Notes under the pieces: model-generated
The model's database searches: none
Seen by the model: the letters and a program-made list of their open reading frames with translations, nothing else
What the model was told of the DNA's origin: nothing
Part shown: one piece after another, positions 1-9,663 of the stretch
Layout of the letters: each line of letters begins with the position of its first letter
Position numbering within the stretch: the stretch's first letter is position 1
Assembly: GCA_963792175.1 (NCBI GenBank)
Contig: CAWBVG010000019.1
Location: 35,633 to 99,632 of the forward strand
Source: CAWBVG01 sp963792175
Lineage (GTDB): Bacteria > Acidobacteriota > Vicinamibacteria > Vicinamibacterales > CAVVIG01
Reading direction: 5' to 3'
DNA length: 64,000 nucleotides
Position numbers and translations under genes: made by a program

Positions 1-90
1 ATCGCCGAGGCCTACCGTGACGGGCGCCTGAAGGACGAACCGATCTCCTACAATGTGCAGTGGATGCAGCAGCACAACTTTGCTGCGTAG
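1..90 (+). CDS. C-terminal 29 residues of an unidentified protein
   Basis: An open frame runs in from the left edge and stops at a TAG. The visible tail is polar and ends NFAA. Nothing in 29 residues identifies the family. It lies on the same strand as the following glycan-related genes and about 20 bases before the next start, so it may be the preceding member of that operon. Confidence 0.5.
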   Translation: MAEAYRDGRLKDEPISYNVQWMQQHNFAA

Positions 91-107
91 CGCGACGGCG
101 TCACGCG

Positions 108-629
108 ATGACCCGGCTGCTGCTGCCGCTCGCCGCGGCATCGTCGTCTTTTTCTGCTGTCGCTGATCACCGTCCGGGTTGCGCGGCCGCCGCGATCCGA
201 AGCGTTTCTTTCTCGCCTATGCCCTGCTTCTGCTCGCCGGCACGGCCGTGGCCTATCTGACGATCTGGCCTCTCGAGACGATCGACGACGCGCTCGGGCT
301 CGTCAGCGCGCTGCTCCTGCAGTTGCTCGCGTGCCTGACGATGTGGAACGCGTTCTACAGCCTGCTGTGGGGATTCTCGGGCAGCATGATGTTCGACCTG
401 TTCAACGATCCGTCGCTGCTGCGACCGCGAGAGGTTGATCGCGTCGTATGTCGGCGACGGCCCGGTCGATCGCATTCTCGCGCGGCGATTGCCGAACCTG
501 GAGCGCGGAGGCTGGGTGGCCATTGACAGCCAGACCCTGCGGCTGCGACCGAAAGGCATGGTCATGGCAGTCGGCACGCTCGCGGCCTTCAAGCTGTTTT
601 CGCTCGGGATGGGCGGGGGCGTGAAGTGA
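108..629 (+). CDS. Membrane protein with C-terminal winged-helix-like region (copy 1)
   Basis: Unknown function. The readable part has two or three hydrophobic helices (one around LAYALLLLAGTAVAYL, one around ALLLQLLACLTMW). The C-terminal half contains LIASYVGDGPVDRILARRL then LERGGWVA, which looks like a winged-helix recognition segment. At least two frameshifts (about base 170 and 435) break it; the start is placed at an ATG shortly after the previous stop and is uncertain. It overlaps the next gene in a GTGA arrangement, indicating translational coupling. The neighbour looks like a diverged paralogue with the same helices-then-winged-helix order. Confidence 0.55.
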
Positions 630-1173
630 ACGTGCTGGCTCGCGTGATCGTGGTCGCGGTCGCGCTGTTCGCCGTTCAGGCGCTGGCGGTCGCGGCGATT
701 GCCGCGGTCCGCCGCAACGCCAACATCTATGCCCTCATCATCGGCGTCGCCTGCGTGACCGCGCCGTTGGTGTTCCTGGCCGGACCGTCGATCGTCGGCC
801 GGCCGCTGTCGACCGAGGGGCGCGCGTTTCTCGCGCTGCTGCACCTCTCGCTCGGCGGCTTTCTCTTCCACTTCATGACGCTGCCGGATCGGTCGGTGAC
901 GCTGCGGATCTTCGTCGAGCTGCTGGCTGGCGCCAGGCCGGCACGCTGACGCTCGCCGCGCTCGCCTCTCGCTACGGGGTGCGGACGATGGTCGGGCTCG
1001 CGGCTCGACCAGCTCGAGCAGGACGGTTCTGCGATCGCCTGACGGCATCGACGCTCTGCCGCGCGGACACGGTTCGGCTGCTTCGTGACGGCGGGACGAC
1101 AGGCTCTTCGGCACGGTTCGTCGACCGGCCGGCGCGTCCGGCTGTTCCGCATCACGAGTGCAAACTGTCGTGA
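626..1173 (+). CDS. Membrane protein with C-terminal winged-helix-like region (copy 2)
   Basis: Starts with GTG overlapping the stop of the previous gene. The first 107 residues read cleanly and contain three hydrophobic segments (VIVVAVALFAVQALAVAAI, ANIYALIIGVACVTAPLVF, AFLALLHLSLGGFLFHF). After a frameshift near base 935 the tail reads LAALASRYGVRTMVG then LDQLEQ in a neighbouring frame, a helix-turn-helix-like stretch comparable to copy 1. Probably about 180 residues when corrected. It ends in a GTGA overlap with the flavoprotein gene, so the three genes are coupled. Role unknown; a membrane-anchored regulator or assembly factor of the glycan operon is a guess. Confidence 0.5.
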
Positions 1174-2475
1174 ACAAGAAGATTCTGGTACTGGGTGGCG
1201 GCGTGGCCGGATCATCGATCGCCTATTACCTGTCCGAAAAGGGCTACGACGTCACCGTCATCGAGCGCAACAGCAAGGTCGGCGGCCTGGCGCGGACCTG
1301 CGAATACAGCGGTCACCCGTACGAGTTCGGCCCGCACATCTGGTTCTGGCCGGGCGGGCCGGAGGACCCGGTCAACGCGACCGTCGTCAAGCTCACGAAC
1401 AACGAGCTGTTCACCATCGACCGCCGGCTGTTCACCTTCGTCGAAGCCGACCGCCGCAAGTACCGCTATCCGGTGCACTACCAGGACATCGCCGGGATGC
1501 CCGACGAGGAGAAGATTCAGCGTGAGGTCCGTCAGAACCGCGACGAGAAGCTGAAGCTGATCGAAAGCCAGCTGCCCGAGCTCGGCCACTGCACCTTCGC
1601 CGACTACTTCACCGCCGCGATCGGCGACACGCTCTACCGGAAGTTCATGGCGAACTACACCTGGAAGATGTGGAACATTCCCGGCGACGAGCTCCAGACG
1701 TCGATGGTGTGGGCCGATCGGTTTCACCACGCGTACACGAAGCCCGGAGACAAGCCTGGCGAGAAGAGCGCCGCACGCGGCCTCGGCGGCTACGACCCGC
1801 TGAAGTTCGAGGACCACACGCTCGGGAAAGGGATCAAGTTCCAGGTGTATCCGAAGCACGGATGGAACGCCGTGTGGGGCGCGATGGTGGCGCGCTCGAC
1901 CGTGATCCGCGATTCGATCGTCGGCATCGGGGACGAGCACAAGCAGCCGTACGTGCAAGCTCGCCAGCGGCGACAAGCACTACTTCGCCGATTACCACAC
2001 CGTGTTCTGCTCGATTGACATCGACGAGCTGTGGGGCGAGAACCGGCTGCCCTACACCGGCCGCATGATGATCCCGCTGCTGATTCCCGGTCTCGCGCAC
2101 GCATTTCCCGAGGGCGCGGAATCGCTGCACTATTCGTCCTGCGAGTTCCAGACGCGCGTGACCGAGATGAAGGTGATCACGCGGCACGAGAGCCCGGACA
2201 CGTTGATCCTGATCGAGGTGCCGATTCTGCCGGGCGCCGCCGAATGCTTCCCGAGGAACACGATCGACTACGCGCTCGAGCACAATCTGTTCGCGGAGAA
2301 AGCGTATCCGCAGCAGTCCGAGCAGGCCTTCGGGATCTACTACGGCTATGTCGACCGCGGGAAGAAGATCCCGAACCTGCGCTACGTCGGCCGTCACTCT
2401 GAATTCAAGTACTGGGGCATGCCGGAAACGGTCAACTCGGCGTACCAGAAGTCGCTCGAGTTTCCGGCGGTGTGA
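1170..2475 (+). CDS. UDP-galactopyranose mutase-like FAD protein
   Basis: About 434 residues. The N-terminus is a Rossmann FAD-binding fold: ILVLGGGVAGSSIAYYLSEK followed by an acidic VIER that would bind the ribose of FAD, and GGLAR. The middle (FADYFTAAIGDTLYRKF, YTWKMWN) matches the mutase layout, and the end has the second FAD segment (NLRYVGRHSEFKYWGMPE). The family converts UDP-galactopyranose to UDP-galactofuranose or acts as an amine oxidase-fold enzyme; the exact substrate here is not proven. One frameshift near base 1,962. Start chosen at GTG 1170 because it overlaps the upstream stop and gives the canonical beta strand at once. It overlaps the next gene. Confidence 0.7.
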
Positions 2476-3256
2476 TGGCGGCCGTTCACCCGCGGGTGCT
2501 CGCCGTCGACGACGTCGCACAAGCGCGAGCCGCTGCTGCCGACGCTCGAGTTGTTCGGCCGTGCTCGGGCTGCGCGACATCGATCTCAATCTGCACCACA
2601 TCCTCGAAACCGGCGTGCCGGTCACGGCGGTCGCCGATGCCGTCGCCGCGCATGGGATGCGGCTGCATCTGGTGTCCGGCGGCTGGTGCGATTTCTTCCA
2701 TCGAACGCCGGAGATCGAGGACACGTTCGCGTCGGTGTCGCGGCAGGTCGCGATCGGAACCGAGCTCGGCGTGCTCGACGCTGCGGTTGTTCTTCGGCCG
2801 GCTCCGGCGCGAGGACTATTCGCCGGGCCAAGGCGGACCTCGTGTGCGCCAACCTCTCCCGGCTGTCTGATGCCCATCCGGGCGTCGCCTTCGTCTTCGA
2901 GAACCACGACGGCGCGTCGCTCGATCCCGACGTCTGCCGCGAGATTCTGGACCGCGTGGCGCGGCCGAACATCCGGATGAATTTCGATCCCATCAACTTC
3001 GCCAAAGCCGGCGTCGATCCGGCGGCGGCGCTCGACGTCGTTCGTCCCTTCGTCGGTCACGTCCACCTGAAGGGACTCGAGCACGGCGAGTACTGCGAAT
3101 TCGGCATCGGCGACGTCGACCTCGGGCCCGGTGGTCCAATCGCTCATCGCGTCGGGATACGCGGGACGTTTTACCGTCGAGTACGAGGGCCGCTTCGACG
3201 GCACGCTGCGGCTGTACCGCAGCGTCAAGCGGGCGCGGGCTCTGCTGGGCGACTGA
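2472..3256 (+). CDS. Sugar phosphate isomerase/epimerase-like TIM barrel
   Basis: About 260 residues, xylose isomerase-like (AP endonuclease family 2) fold. Readable blocks are LRDIDLNLHHILE, HGMRLHLVSGGW, a mid-barrel FVFENHDG, FDPINFAKAG (metal-ligand region) and HVHLKGL, and the ending VEYEGRFDG with the usual C-terminal glutamate strand. These positions carry the metal-binding Glu, Asp and His residues of the family. At least three frameshifts (near 2,565, 2,775-2,830 and 3,130). It begins within the stop of the flavoprotein gene, so it is probably part of the same pathway, supplying or interconverting a sugar. Confidence 0.65.
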
Positions 3257-3303
3257 GGTACAATGATTGCCGATCGCTGACCCGCACTCGGCGATCGCTA
3301 TTC

Positions 3304-4470
3304 ATGTCCAAAGACGCGTTTACGCTCCGGTACCTGGCCCATACCGCGGCCGGCGTGCCGCGCGACCTCGCCAACACGCTGGTCGTCTCGAAGCTGAAGC
3401 CGATCCGGCCGACCGTGCTGATCTACAACTGCACCTGGGTCTGCGACGCCCAGTGCGAGATGTGCAACAACTGGAAGCACGGCGACCGCAAGTCCGACAT
3501 GACGCTGGCGCAGCTCGAGCCGGCGATGCAGCCATCCGTTCTGGGGCGCCATCGAGAACCTGAACATCTCCGGCGGCGAGCCGACGACGCGCAACGACCT
3601 GCCGGAGATGGTGGAGATGTTCCAGCGCCACCTGCCGCGGATGCGCAAGATCGGCATCAACACCACCGGCCTGACGCCGCATCGCGCCATCCCGATGCTC
3701 ACCCGCATCGTGAAGTTCTGCGCCGAGCACGATCTGCTGATCAGCGTCCGCGTCTCGCTCGACGGCATCGGCGACATCCACGATCAGGTCCGGCACGTCA
3801 AGCGCGGCTTCGACAAGGCGTGCGAGACGATCGACGCGATGCAGGCGCTGTCGCGAGGAGTACGCGAACTTCCAGTTCGGCATCGCCGCCACGATCTTCG
3901 CCACCAACCTCGACGACGCGCAGAACATCCTGACCTGGGCGCGCGACCAAGAAGCTCGACGTCGTGTTCAACATGCTGCGCTTCACCGACGCCATGCTGA
4001 ACAACAAGGAGCTCGAGGAGAAGATCGGCTTCCACGAGCGCGAGGAAGAGTTCATGCGCAAGTTCTTCCTCGATCGCGTGCAGGAGGAATCGGTCCTGAG
4101 CGGCCAGGCGTTCCTCTACCTGCACTACGCCGACATGATCGCCAACGGCTACAAGCGGACGATGCCGTGCCCGTTCCGGACGCAGGGGCTGCTGCTCAAC
4201 CCGTACGGCGACCTGCACTACTGCGAGAACTCGAAGCCGATCGGCAACGTCCTCACGACGCCGGCCGAGGAGCTGTACTTCAAGGCCGAGAACCTCGCCC
4301 ACCGCGAGCACGTCAAGGACACGATCTGCCCCACCTGCCTCAGCCCGTGCCAGGTGAACGTCGGCGCGATGAAGCAGTTCGTGCCGTACGCGAAATTCCT
4401 CGTGCGCGCGTACCAGGTGAAGCACGATCCCGCCCGGCATCTGACGACGCTGCCCAGCCCGCAGCCTTGA
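3304..4470 (+). CDS. Radical SAM/SPASM protein
   Basis: About 388 residues. The 4Fe-4S/SAM motif is CDAQCEMC (CX3CX2C) about 50 residues in, followed by a glycine-rich segment (LNISGGEPTTRND in a shifted frame). The C-terminal SPASM-like domain has PCPFRTQG, GDLHYCEN and CPTCLSPC, giving the extra cysteines for auxiliary clusters. Such proteins modify peptides or glycolipid-linked substrates; the target is unknown. Frameshifts near 3,535, 3,860 and 3,950. A TACAAT at 3259-3264, about 40 bases upstream, could be a -10 box, so this gene may start its own transcript. A second protein of the same kind lies at 9,658-10,752. Confidence 0.8.
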
Positions 4471-5434
4471 AGCCGCGCGCCCCGTCTGCGGCTGCCGCCC
4501 GTCGCGTCGCGCGGCCTGACCGCGTTACATCCTCTGGAAGAGTCATCCCCGCGACGTCCTCGCGGCGCGGCCGGCGCCGACTGGCGGCCGATTGCGGTCG
4601 CCGTGCTCCTGGTGCTCGTCGATCGCGCGCTGATGGCCTACCGGTGGGTGGTGCTGCTGTGCATCATCGATCCCGCCGAACGGCCGCCGCATCGAGCGAG
4701 GTGATGCGGATCTTCTTCGTCAGCACGTTCGTCGGCACGTTCCTGCCGGCCAGCGTCGGCGGCGACGCGGTGCGGGCGTACAGCCTGACGCAGCTGAACG
4801 TGCGCGGCGGCGACGCGATCGCGTCGGTCTTCATGGACCGGATGCTCGGCGTCGCGTCGGTCCTGCTGATGGCGCTCGTCGGGCTGGTGCTCGCGCAGCG
4901 ATCTCGCCGGCAACCGCACCATCGTCGCGGCGCTCGTCGCTGGCGACGGCGCTCTGCGCCGCGACGCTGCTGCTGATCTTCAGCCCCGGCGCGGCCGCGG
5001 CCGCCGCGCGCATCCTCGCTGGCTGCCTGCCGCCGTCCGTCAGACCGGCGACGGCGATCCTCGAGTCGATCCGGCGATACGCGGCCTATCGGCGGCAGCT
5101 CGTCAACGTGCTGGCCGGCTCGCTCGCTGTTCAGGTGCTGCGGATCGTGCAGGCGTACTATCTCGGGCGCGGACTCGGCATCGCGCTGCCGCTGGCGATC
5201 TACTTCGCGTTCGTGCCGTTGATTCTGCTGGTGATGCTGCTGCCGGTCACCTTCAACGGCATCGGCACGAGCCAGGCGGCGTTCGTCTGGTTCTTCGGGC
5301 GGGCCGGCGTTGCCGCGCCGGCGGCGTTCGCGCTGTCGGTGCTGTTCGTCGCGCTCGGTGTCGTCGGCAACCTGCCCGGCGGCCTGCTCTACGCCATGGG
5401 CCGCACCCGCGCGAATCCTGGCACTGAGCTCTGA
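4467..5434 (+). CDS. Flippase-like integral membrane protein (LPG synthase TM family)
   Basis: About 320 residues, matching the lysylphosphatidylglycerol synthetase transmembrane/UPF0104 family. The diagnostic segment is VSTFVGTFLPASVGGDAVRA, followed by DAIASVFMDRMLG and several hydrophobic helices; the tail has NGIGTSQAAFVWFF. These proteins are thought to flip lipids or glycolipids. Three or more frameshifts (near 4,500, 4,690 and 4,915). The TTG start overlaps the stop of the radical SAM gene, so they are coupled. It is the last gene of the 0-5.4 kb run and is convergent with the lipoprotein gene that follows. Confidence 0.7.
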
Positions 5435-5460
5435 AACACGGCCGTCGCGCCGCGGCGCGT

Positions 5461-6271
5461 CTATCGCAAGCGCGGATCGATGGCGCGGACGTAGGCGACG
5501 GGATCGACAAAGTCGTTGTCGCTCCAGCCGGGCGAGTTGGCGCCGCCGGGACCGGCGTCGCCGATGATCTTGTAGATGTGGCCATCCGGAAAGCAGACGC
5601 GCGAGGCTGAGAAGGTCAAGCCCAGCCACGGGACGGTATTCTCCCCGCTGCCCTTGAGGAGCAGGCCTCCGCCCGAGCCGCGGAGCAGCCAGGCCACGCG
5701 CTTGGCGACCTCCAGGTCCTGCGACCGAATTCGTGGGCCGGACGAAGTTCCAGACGCAACTCACCAGCGCGTCGCCGACACGACCCTGGCACGTCGTTTC
5801 CCAGGCGCCGTAGTCGTTGCCGGGCGCGACAGGAGTCGTGAACGTGGCGGCGGCCGACCACGGGCCGTTCAAGCCCTGATACTCGGAGCGCGCAGTCCAT
5901 GTGTACTTGCTCGTCGGGGTCAGGGGCGCGGACGGCGTCCAGGTCGTGCTGCTCACCAGACCCGAATCCGCCGCGATCGTGCCCAGGGCATCCGTGATGC
6001 GGAAACGGTACTGCACTGCCCCGCTGGCGTACGTCAGCCCGCCGCCGGTGACGACGAACGTCGGCGTCAAGCTCGAGGTGCTCACGTTATTCGGCGATTG
6101 CGCCACCGGGGCGCTTGCTTTGAGTGACGAGCCCCCGATCCCGCCAGCCGCATCATTCAGACTCGTGGTCGACGCCGACGGTGCTATCGGTGTCGAAGGC
6201 GTCGACGATGTCGGCCGGCACGCCAGCGAGGACGCGACTAGCGCCGCCAGGACGCGCGACCCCAAGAGCAT
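5461..6271 (-). CDS. Secreted lipoprotein with fibronectin-like region
   Basis: About 269 residues. The N-terminus is a lipoprotein signal peptide (VLAALVASSLAC, lipobox cysteine near residue 18). After a Ser/Thr/Pro-rich linker comes an Ig/fibronectin-like domain (YRFRITDALG, TSKYTWTARSEYQGLNGPWS) and a C-terminal domain ending DFVDPVAYVRAIDPRLR. One frameshift near 5,715. It sits 36 bases after the next upstream lipoprotein gene, so the two are probably cotranscribed. Function unknown; an outer-surface or periplasmic binding role is inferred from the signal only. Confidence 0.65.
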
Positions 6272-6307
6272 TTCGATTCATTGCCATGACTCCTCTGGGA
6301 TACGGCG

Positions 6308-7434
6308 CTACTGGACCCGCAGGGCGCTGCCGAGCGAGGCCGGCCGCGGCCTGTTGCCGATGAACACGTTTCGAACGATTTCGCCGGGGAAACTGCCGTT
6401 TTCCGGGCCCTGCACCTCGTCGTTCCCGCCAAGGTACGCGAAATGAGGACTCGGTTGGTACGGGATGAGCCGCTTGTCGAAATAGTCGGTCGACTTGTAC
6501 TCGAGGTCGTAGAACGTGCCGGCGCCGACTGAGTTCTGGATGATCATCCGGAAGCCGTCGTTCCACATCGCCCGGAAGAAGTAGAAGTGCGCCCGGGTCG
6601 AGCGCAAACACGCTCTTGCCTCGATCGTTGCCGTCGGCTTCGAGCTGGAATGCCGGATCGGCGAGGCGCATCTTGAAGGAAATGCAATTGTCCGGATTGC
6701 CGTTCACGCCGCGGTACTGCACGGTGAACAGCCACGGGCTGTTGTAGACATTGTTCGTGGAGTCTGACATCTCGAACAGCTTCAGCTTGGCGCCAGGGCC
6801 GTTGGGATGGAGCCCGGCGATTTCGAGCGAGAACTCGCCGGCCGAGAGCGGCTGCGCGAGCTGATACCGCACGTAGGCGTTGCCGTTATTGAGGCGGATG
6901 CCCTGGCCGCTGATGAACGTCGTCGATCCGACGATCGTCCCGATCGTGTTGCCAAATACCAGAGGATCGTACAACTCGCCCGGGCGGTTGTAGCCGACGA
7001 TGGCCGTGTTGAAGCTGCGGGCGGCTGTCCAGTCCGAGACACTCGTTCCCTGAACCACGCGCGCGCGCCAGAACAGACGCGTCGCCGGCTGCAGATCGAA
7101 GTCGGGTGTGTACGACGTCGTCCCCGAACCCTCCGGGATGCCGGTCTGGCGGGCGAGCACGGGAAATGATCCAGGGGACGACGTGCTCGAGAAATCGTTC
7201 TTGTCCGACACCTGAAATTCGTAGGTGCGAGTGCCGGTCCCGCCTGCCGGGCTATTTGTGACAGTCAGCGTGGGCCGAAGGGACGCGAGCTGGGCCTGGT
7301 CGTTCGGCGACGTCGCTGTCGGCGCGGTCAGCGTGCCGACGCCTGGGGTCGGACTGGCCGGCGCCGCGGTTTTCGTGCACGCAGACGCCGTCACCACGCA
7401 CAGTCCCACGGCCAACCAGCGACTACGTTTTCAT
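6308..7434 (-). CDS. Secreted lipoprotein with LamG/concanavalin-like domain
   Basis: About 375 residues. It has a lipoprotein signal (AVGLCVVTASAC), an Ig-like domain (RTYEFQVSDKNDF, RLFWRARVVQG) and a C-terminal beta-sandwich with RLNNGNAYVRYQL, FSLEIAGLHPNGPGAKLKL and FYFFRAMWNDGFRM, resembling laminin G or heparin-lyase-like jelly rolls that bind polysaccharide. One frameshift near 6,595. The ATG at 7434 gives MK plus a basic n-region only after a one-base correction in the AAAA run; without it a TTG at 7415 would be used. Paired with the downstream lipoprotein, which shares the Ig-like middle. Confidence 0.65.
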
Positions 7435-7613
7435 TCTCTAATGCTCCTCGACGGGCGTGACAGGCTGCAGTGGACGCTGATGCGGCGCCCGGGCGGCGTC
7501 TATGATAAGCGAACTCATTAGTTTTTGCGGGATATTTCTTCTAGGACCACATATTCTGCACAAAATGGCGCGCGGTTCCGCCATTCTCTTGCGCTACAAT
7601 GGCCGCGAATCAG

Positions 7614-8117
7614 ATGGAGCTCATCAAGCACGGGCCGGGACGACCTCGGAAGTTCGGCCGGCCCTCGCGCGCAGTGACGGTGACGCTGCCTGAAGACGTG
7701 CTGACACGCCTCGGCGTCCTCGACACCGATCTCGGACGAGCGATCGTGACGCTGGTCGAACGCCGCGGCGCACGCGCCCGCAGCCGCGCGGTCAAGCCCG
7801 CCGAAATCGCCAGCTACGGTAGCCACGCCGTGATCATCGTCACACCGGTGAACGCCCTGAAGCGGATCGCCGGTGTCCAGCTGGTGCCGATCGGCAACGG
7901 CCGCGCGTTGATCTCATTGGAACGCGCGCACTCAGTGCCCGAATTCGAGCTCGGCGTGGGCGACGTGCTGTCTCGGGGCGATATCACGGAAGCGGAACGG
8001 CGGACGCTCGGAGCCATCGCCGACATCCTGAAGCAAACACGGCGGTCGCGCAGGGTCATGCTCGAGGAGCGCACGATCATCGTCTTCGAAATGAAGCGAC
8101 AGCGCCGGCGCGCCTGA
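7614..8117 (+). CDS. Small basic protein with AT-hook-like N-terminus
   Basis: About 167 residues, not recognised as a named family. The start carries two GRP cores (GPGRPRKFGRPSR), the AT-hook pattern that binds the minor groove. A possible ribbon-helix-helix unit follows (RAVTVTLPEDVLTRLGVLD), then a beta-rich middle (AVIIVTPVNALKRI, VQLVPIGNGRALISL) and a basic tail (MKRQRRRA). A DNA-binding role is inferred. An ATG at 7599 is also possible, but TACAAT at 7595-7600 looks like a -10 box that would place transcription start just before ATG 7614. Reading frame intact. Confidence 0.6.
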   Translation: MELIKHGPGRPRKFGRPSRAVTVTLPEDVLTRLGVLDTDLGRAIVTLVERRGARARSRAVKPAEIASYGSHAVIIVTPVNALKRIAGVQLVPIGNGRALISLERAHSVPEFELGVGDVLSRGDITEAERRTLGAIADILKQTRRSRRVMLEERTIIVFEMKRQRRRA

Positions 8118-8155
8118 CGCCCAGCGGCGGCGAGTCCGATAGGAGTGAAGAGTTC

Positions 8156-8864
8156 ATGACGACTACGCGCATCATCGTGTTCGCGATCTGTCTGACGGTG
8201 GCCGATGCGGCCGCCGCAGCGGCGCAAACCGTCGACCCGAAGGCCTACCTTGACGTGAACATCGCGGGACAGACGCAGTCGACCACTGTGTCGACGAGCT
8301 CCACTTTTTCACTGTTCGGCGAAACCGGGGCAACCAGCTCCAGCTCAGACCGTCGGGCAAGGGCTGATGTTCGATGCCGGTGCCGGCTATCACGTCCGCA
8401 AGGACTTCACGATCGGCGTCGCGGTTTCCAGGTTCACGCGTGCGCCGGAGGGTACGGTCCTGGTGACGGCTCCGGATCCCATCGCGTTCAATTCGTTCTC
8501 GGTGCTGTCAGCGACACCGAAGCTCAGACAGACGGAGCTGGCAACCAGTGTCAAGCTCGCGTATCTGGTGCGAGTCAGCGACGGCATCGAGGTTTCGATC
8601 TCGGGAGGCCCGTCATTCGTTCGGCTGAACAAGGAGATTGCAACTGGGAGCGTGGTGAATGGCGCCCCACAGATTGCAATCGCGTCGCAAACGGGCACTG
8701 GAATAGGCGCGTACGGCGGCCTCGATCTGAACTATCTCTTCACGCCGCGGCTGGGCACGGGCGTCTTCGTGCGGTATCTGCGGGCTCAGGTTGATCTGCC
8801 GGCTGCATCCGACTTGAAGGTCGGGGGCTTTCAGGGCGGTGTCGGCCTTCGCGTCCGCTTCTAG
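8156..8864 (+). CDS. Outer membrane beta-barrel protein
   Basis: About 236 residues. A signal peptide (IIVFAICLTVADAAAAAAQT) is followed by alternating beta-strands typical of an eight-stranded OmpA/OmpX-like barrel: FDAGAGYHV, FTIGVAVSRF, VKLAYLVRV, ISGGPSFVR, YGGLDLNYLF, GVGLRVRF. The last residue is Phe, the usual C-terminal outer membrane insertion signal. One frameshift near 8,345. About 38 bases separate it from the AT-hook gene upstream. Function unknown. Confidence 0.7.
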
Positions 8865-8905
8865 AAGGCCGGCCAGCCCCGAGCCCCTCGCCAATCTCCC
8901 GTGAC

Positions 8906-8930
8906 AGCTAGCCCCTAGCCCCGAGCCCCT
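8906..8930. repeat. Left arm of a 24-bp inverted repeat pair
   Basis: AGCTAGCCCCTAGCCCCGAG and following bases are repeated exactly, inverted, at 9640-9663, so the two arms flank the gene at 8943-9518. The unit is a tandem of AGCCCC(T/G)AG-like octamers, and a diverged copy lies just before at 8872-8888. It falls between convergent genes. Confidence 0.8.
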
Positions 8931-8942
8931 ACAGATTTTCTA

Positions 8943-9518
8943 CTACTTGAACCCCATCTGCTGCGCGTACGCCTGATTGGCCGCCGCCTGCTGGTAATGC
9001 TGCGCCGACAGGTGATACGCCATGAACGACGCGAACGCGCTGCGCTCGATCCACCCGAGCGTCCGTACCAGTTTCCGCCGTTCCGGGAAACGGTCGATCA
9101 AGACCCGCTCGAAGATCTGGCTGCTGACGTTGTTGATCAGCGACATCTCGAGGGTGACGAACGCGTCGTTCAGAATGCGCCGTTGTCCGGCTTCATAACT
9201 CAGCGGCCGATCGTTTGGCAGACCGCTCAGCGTGAAGCGCTCGTTGCGCTCGTTGTACCCATGGCGAAAGAACGGCTGCGAGGTGTTCCAGTCGCGCATC
9301 GTCCCATCGTAGGCGATGACCGCGGGTGCGTATGTCGTCGGGTCGAGGACGACCCGCTTGAAGATGCTTCCGACTGCGGATCCGCCGTCGCTTTCCTGAG
9401 CGGACGCCAACGCCGGCATCAACACCACCGCGATCGCCAAAGCGGTAACAGATTGCCGCGTCCAACCCTTCACGCCGAGCCATTTCGACCTCCGGCGCTG
9501 TGTTGGAGCAAATGGCAC
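8943..9518 (-). CDS. Exported protein of unknown function
   Basis: 191 residues, intact. A basic n-region and hydrophobic stretch (ALAIAVVLMPALASAQ) give a signal peptide cleaved about residue 40. The mature part has VVLDPTTYAPAVIAYDGTMRD, FFRHGYNERNERFT and a C-terminal YHLSAQHYQQAAANQAYAQQ. No catalytic motif is recognised and no family assigned. The gene is bounded on both sides by the exact arms of a 24-bp inverted repeat. Confidence 0.6.
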   Translation of the reverse strand: MPFAPTQRRRSKWLGVKGWTRQSVTALAIAVVLMPALASAQESDGGSAVGSIFKRVVLDPTTYAPAVIAYDGTMRDWNTSQPFFRHGYNERNERFTLSGLPNDRPLSYEAGQRRILNDAFVTLEMSLINNVSSQIFERVLIDRFPERRKLVRTLGWIERSAFASFMAYHLSAQHYQQAAANQAYAQQMGFK

Positions 9519-9639
9519 GCCGGAAAAGATTCGAACGGTCGAGGTAAGTGTGGTACCGCGGTTGCTGCTCTGACGGGAGCTTCAGCCCTCCGCCGCCACT
9601 TTCAGATCTGTCAGTGCCGGATAGCTGAGAAGCTCGTCG

Positions 9640-9663
9640 GGGCTCGGGGCTAGGGGCTAGCTA
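9640..9663. repeat. Right arm of the 24-bp inverted repeat pair
   Basis: Exact reverse complement of 8906-8929. The arm contains the probable stop codon (TAG, complement of 9658-9660) of the radical SAM gene on the minus strand. Confidence 0.8.
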
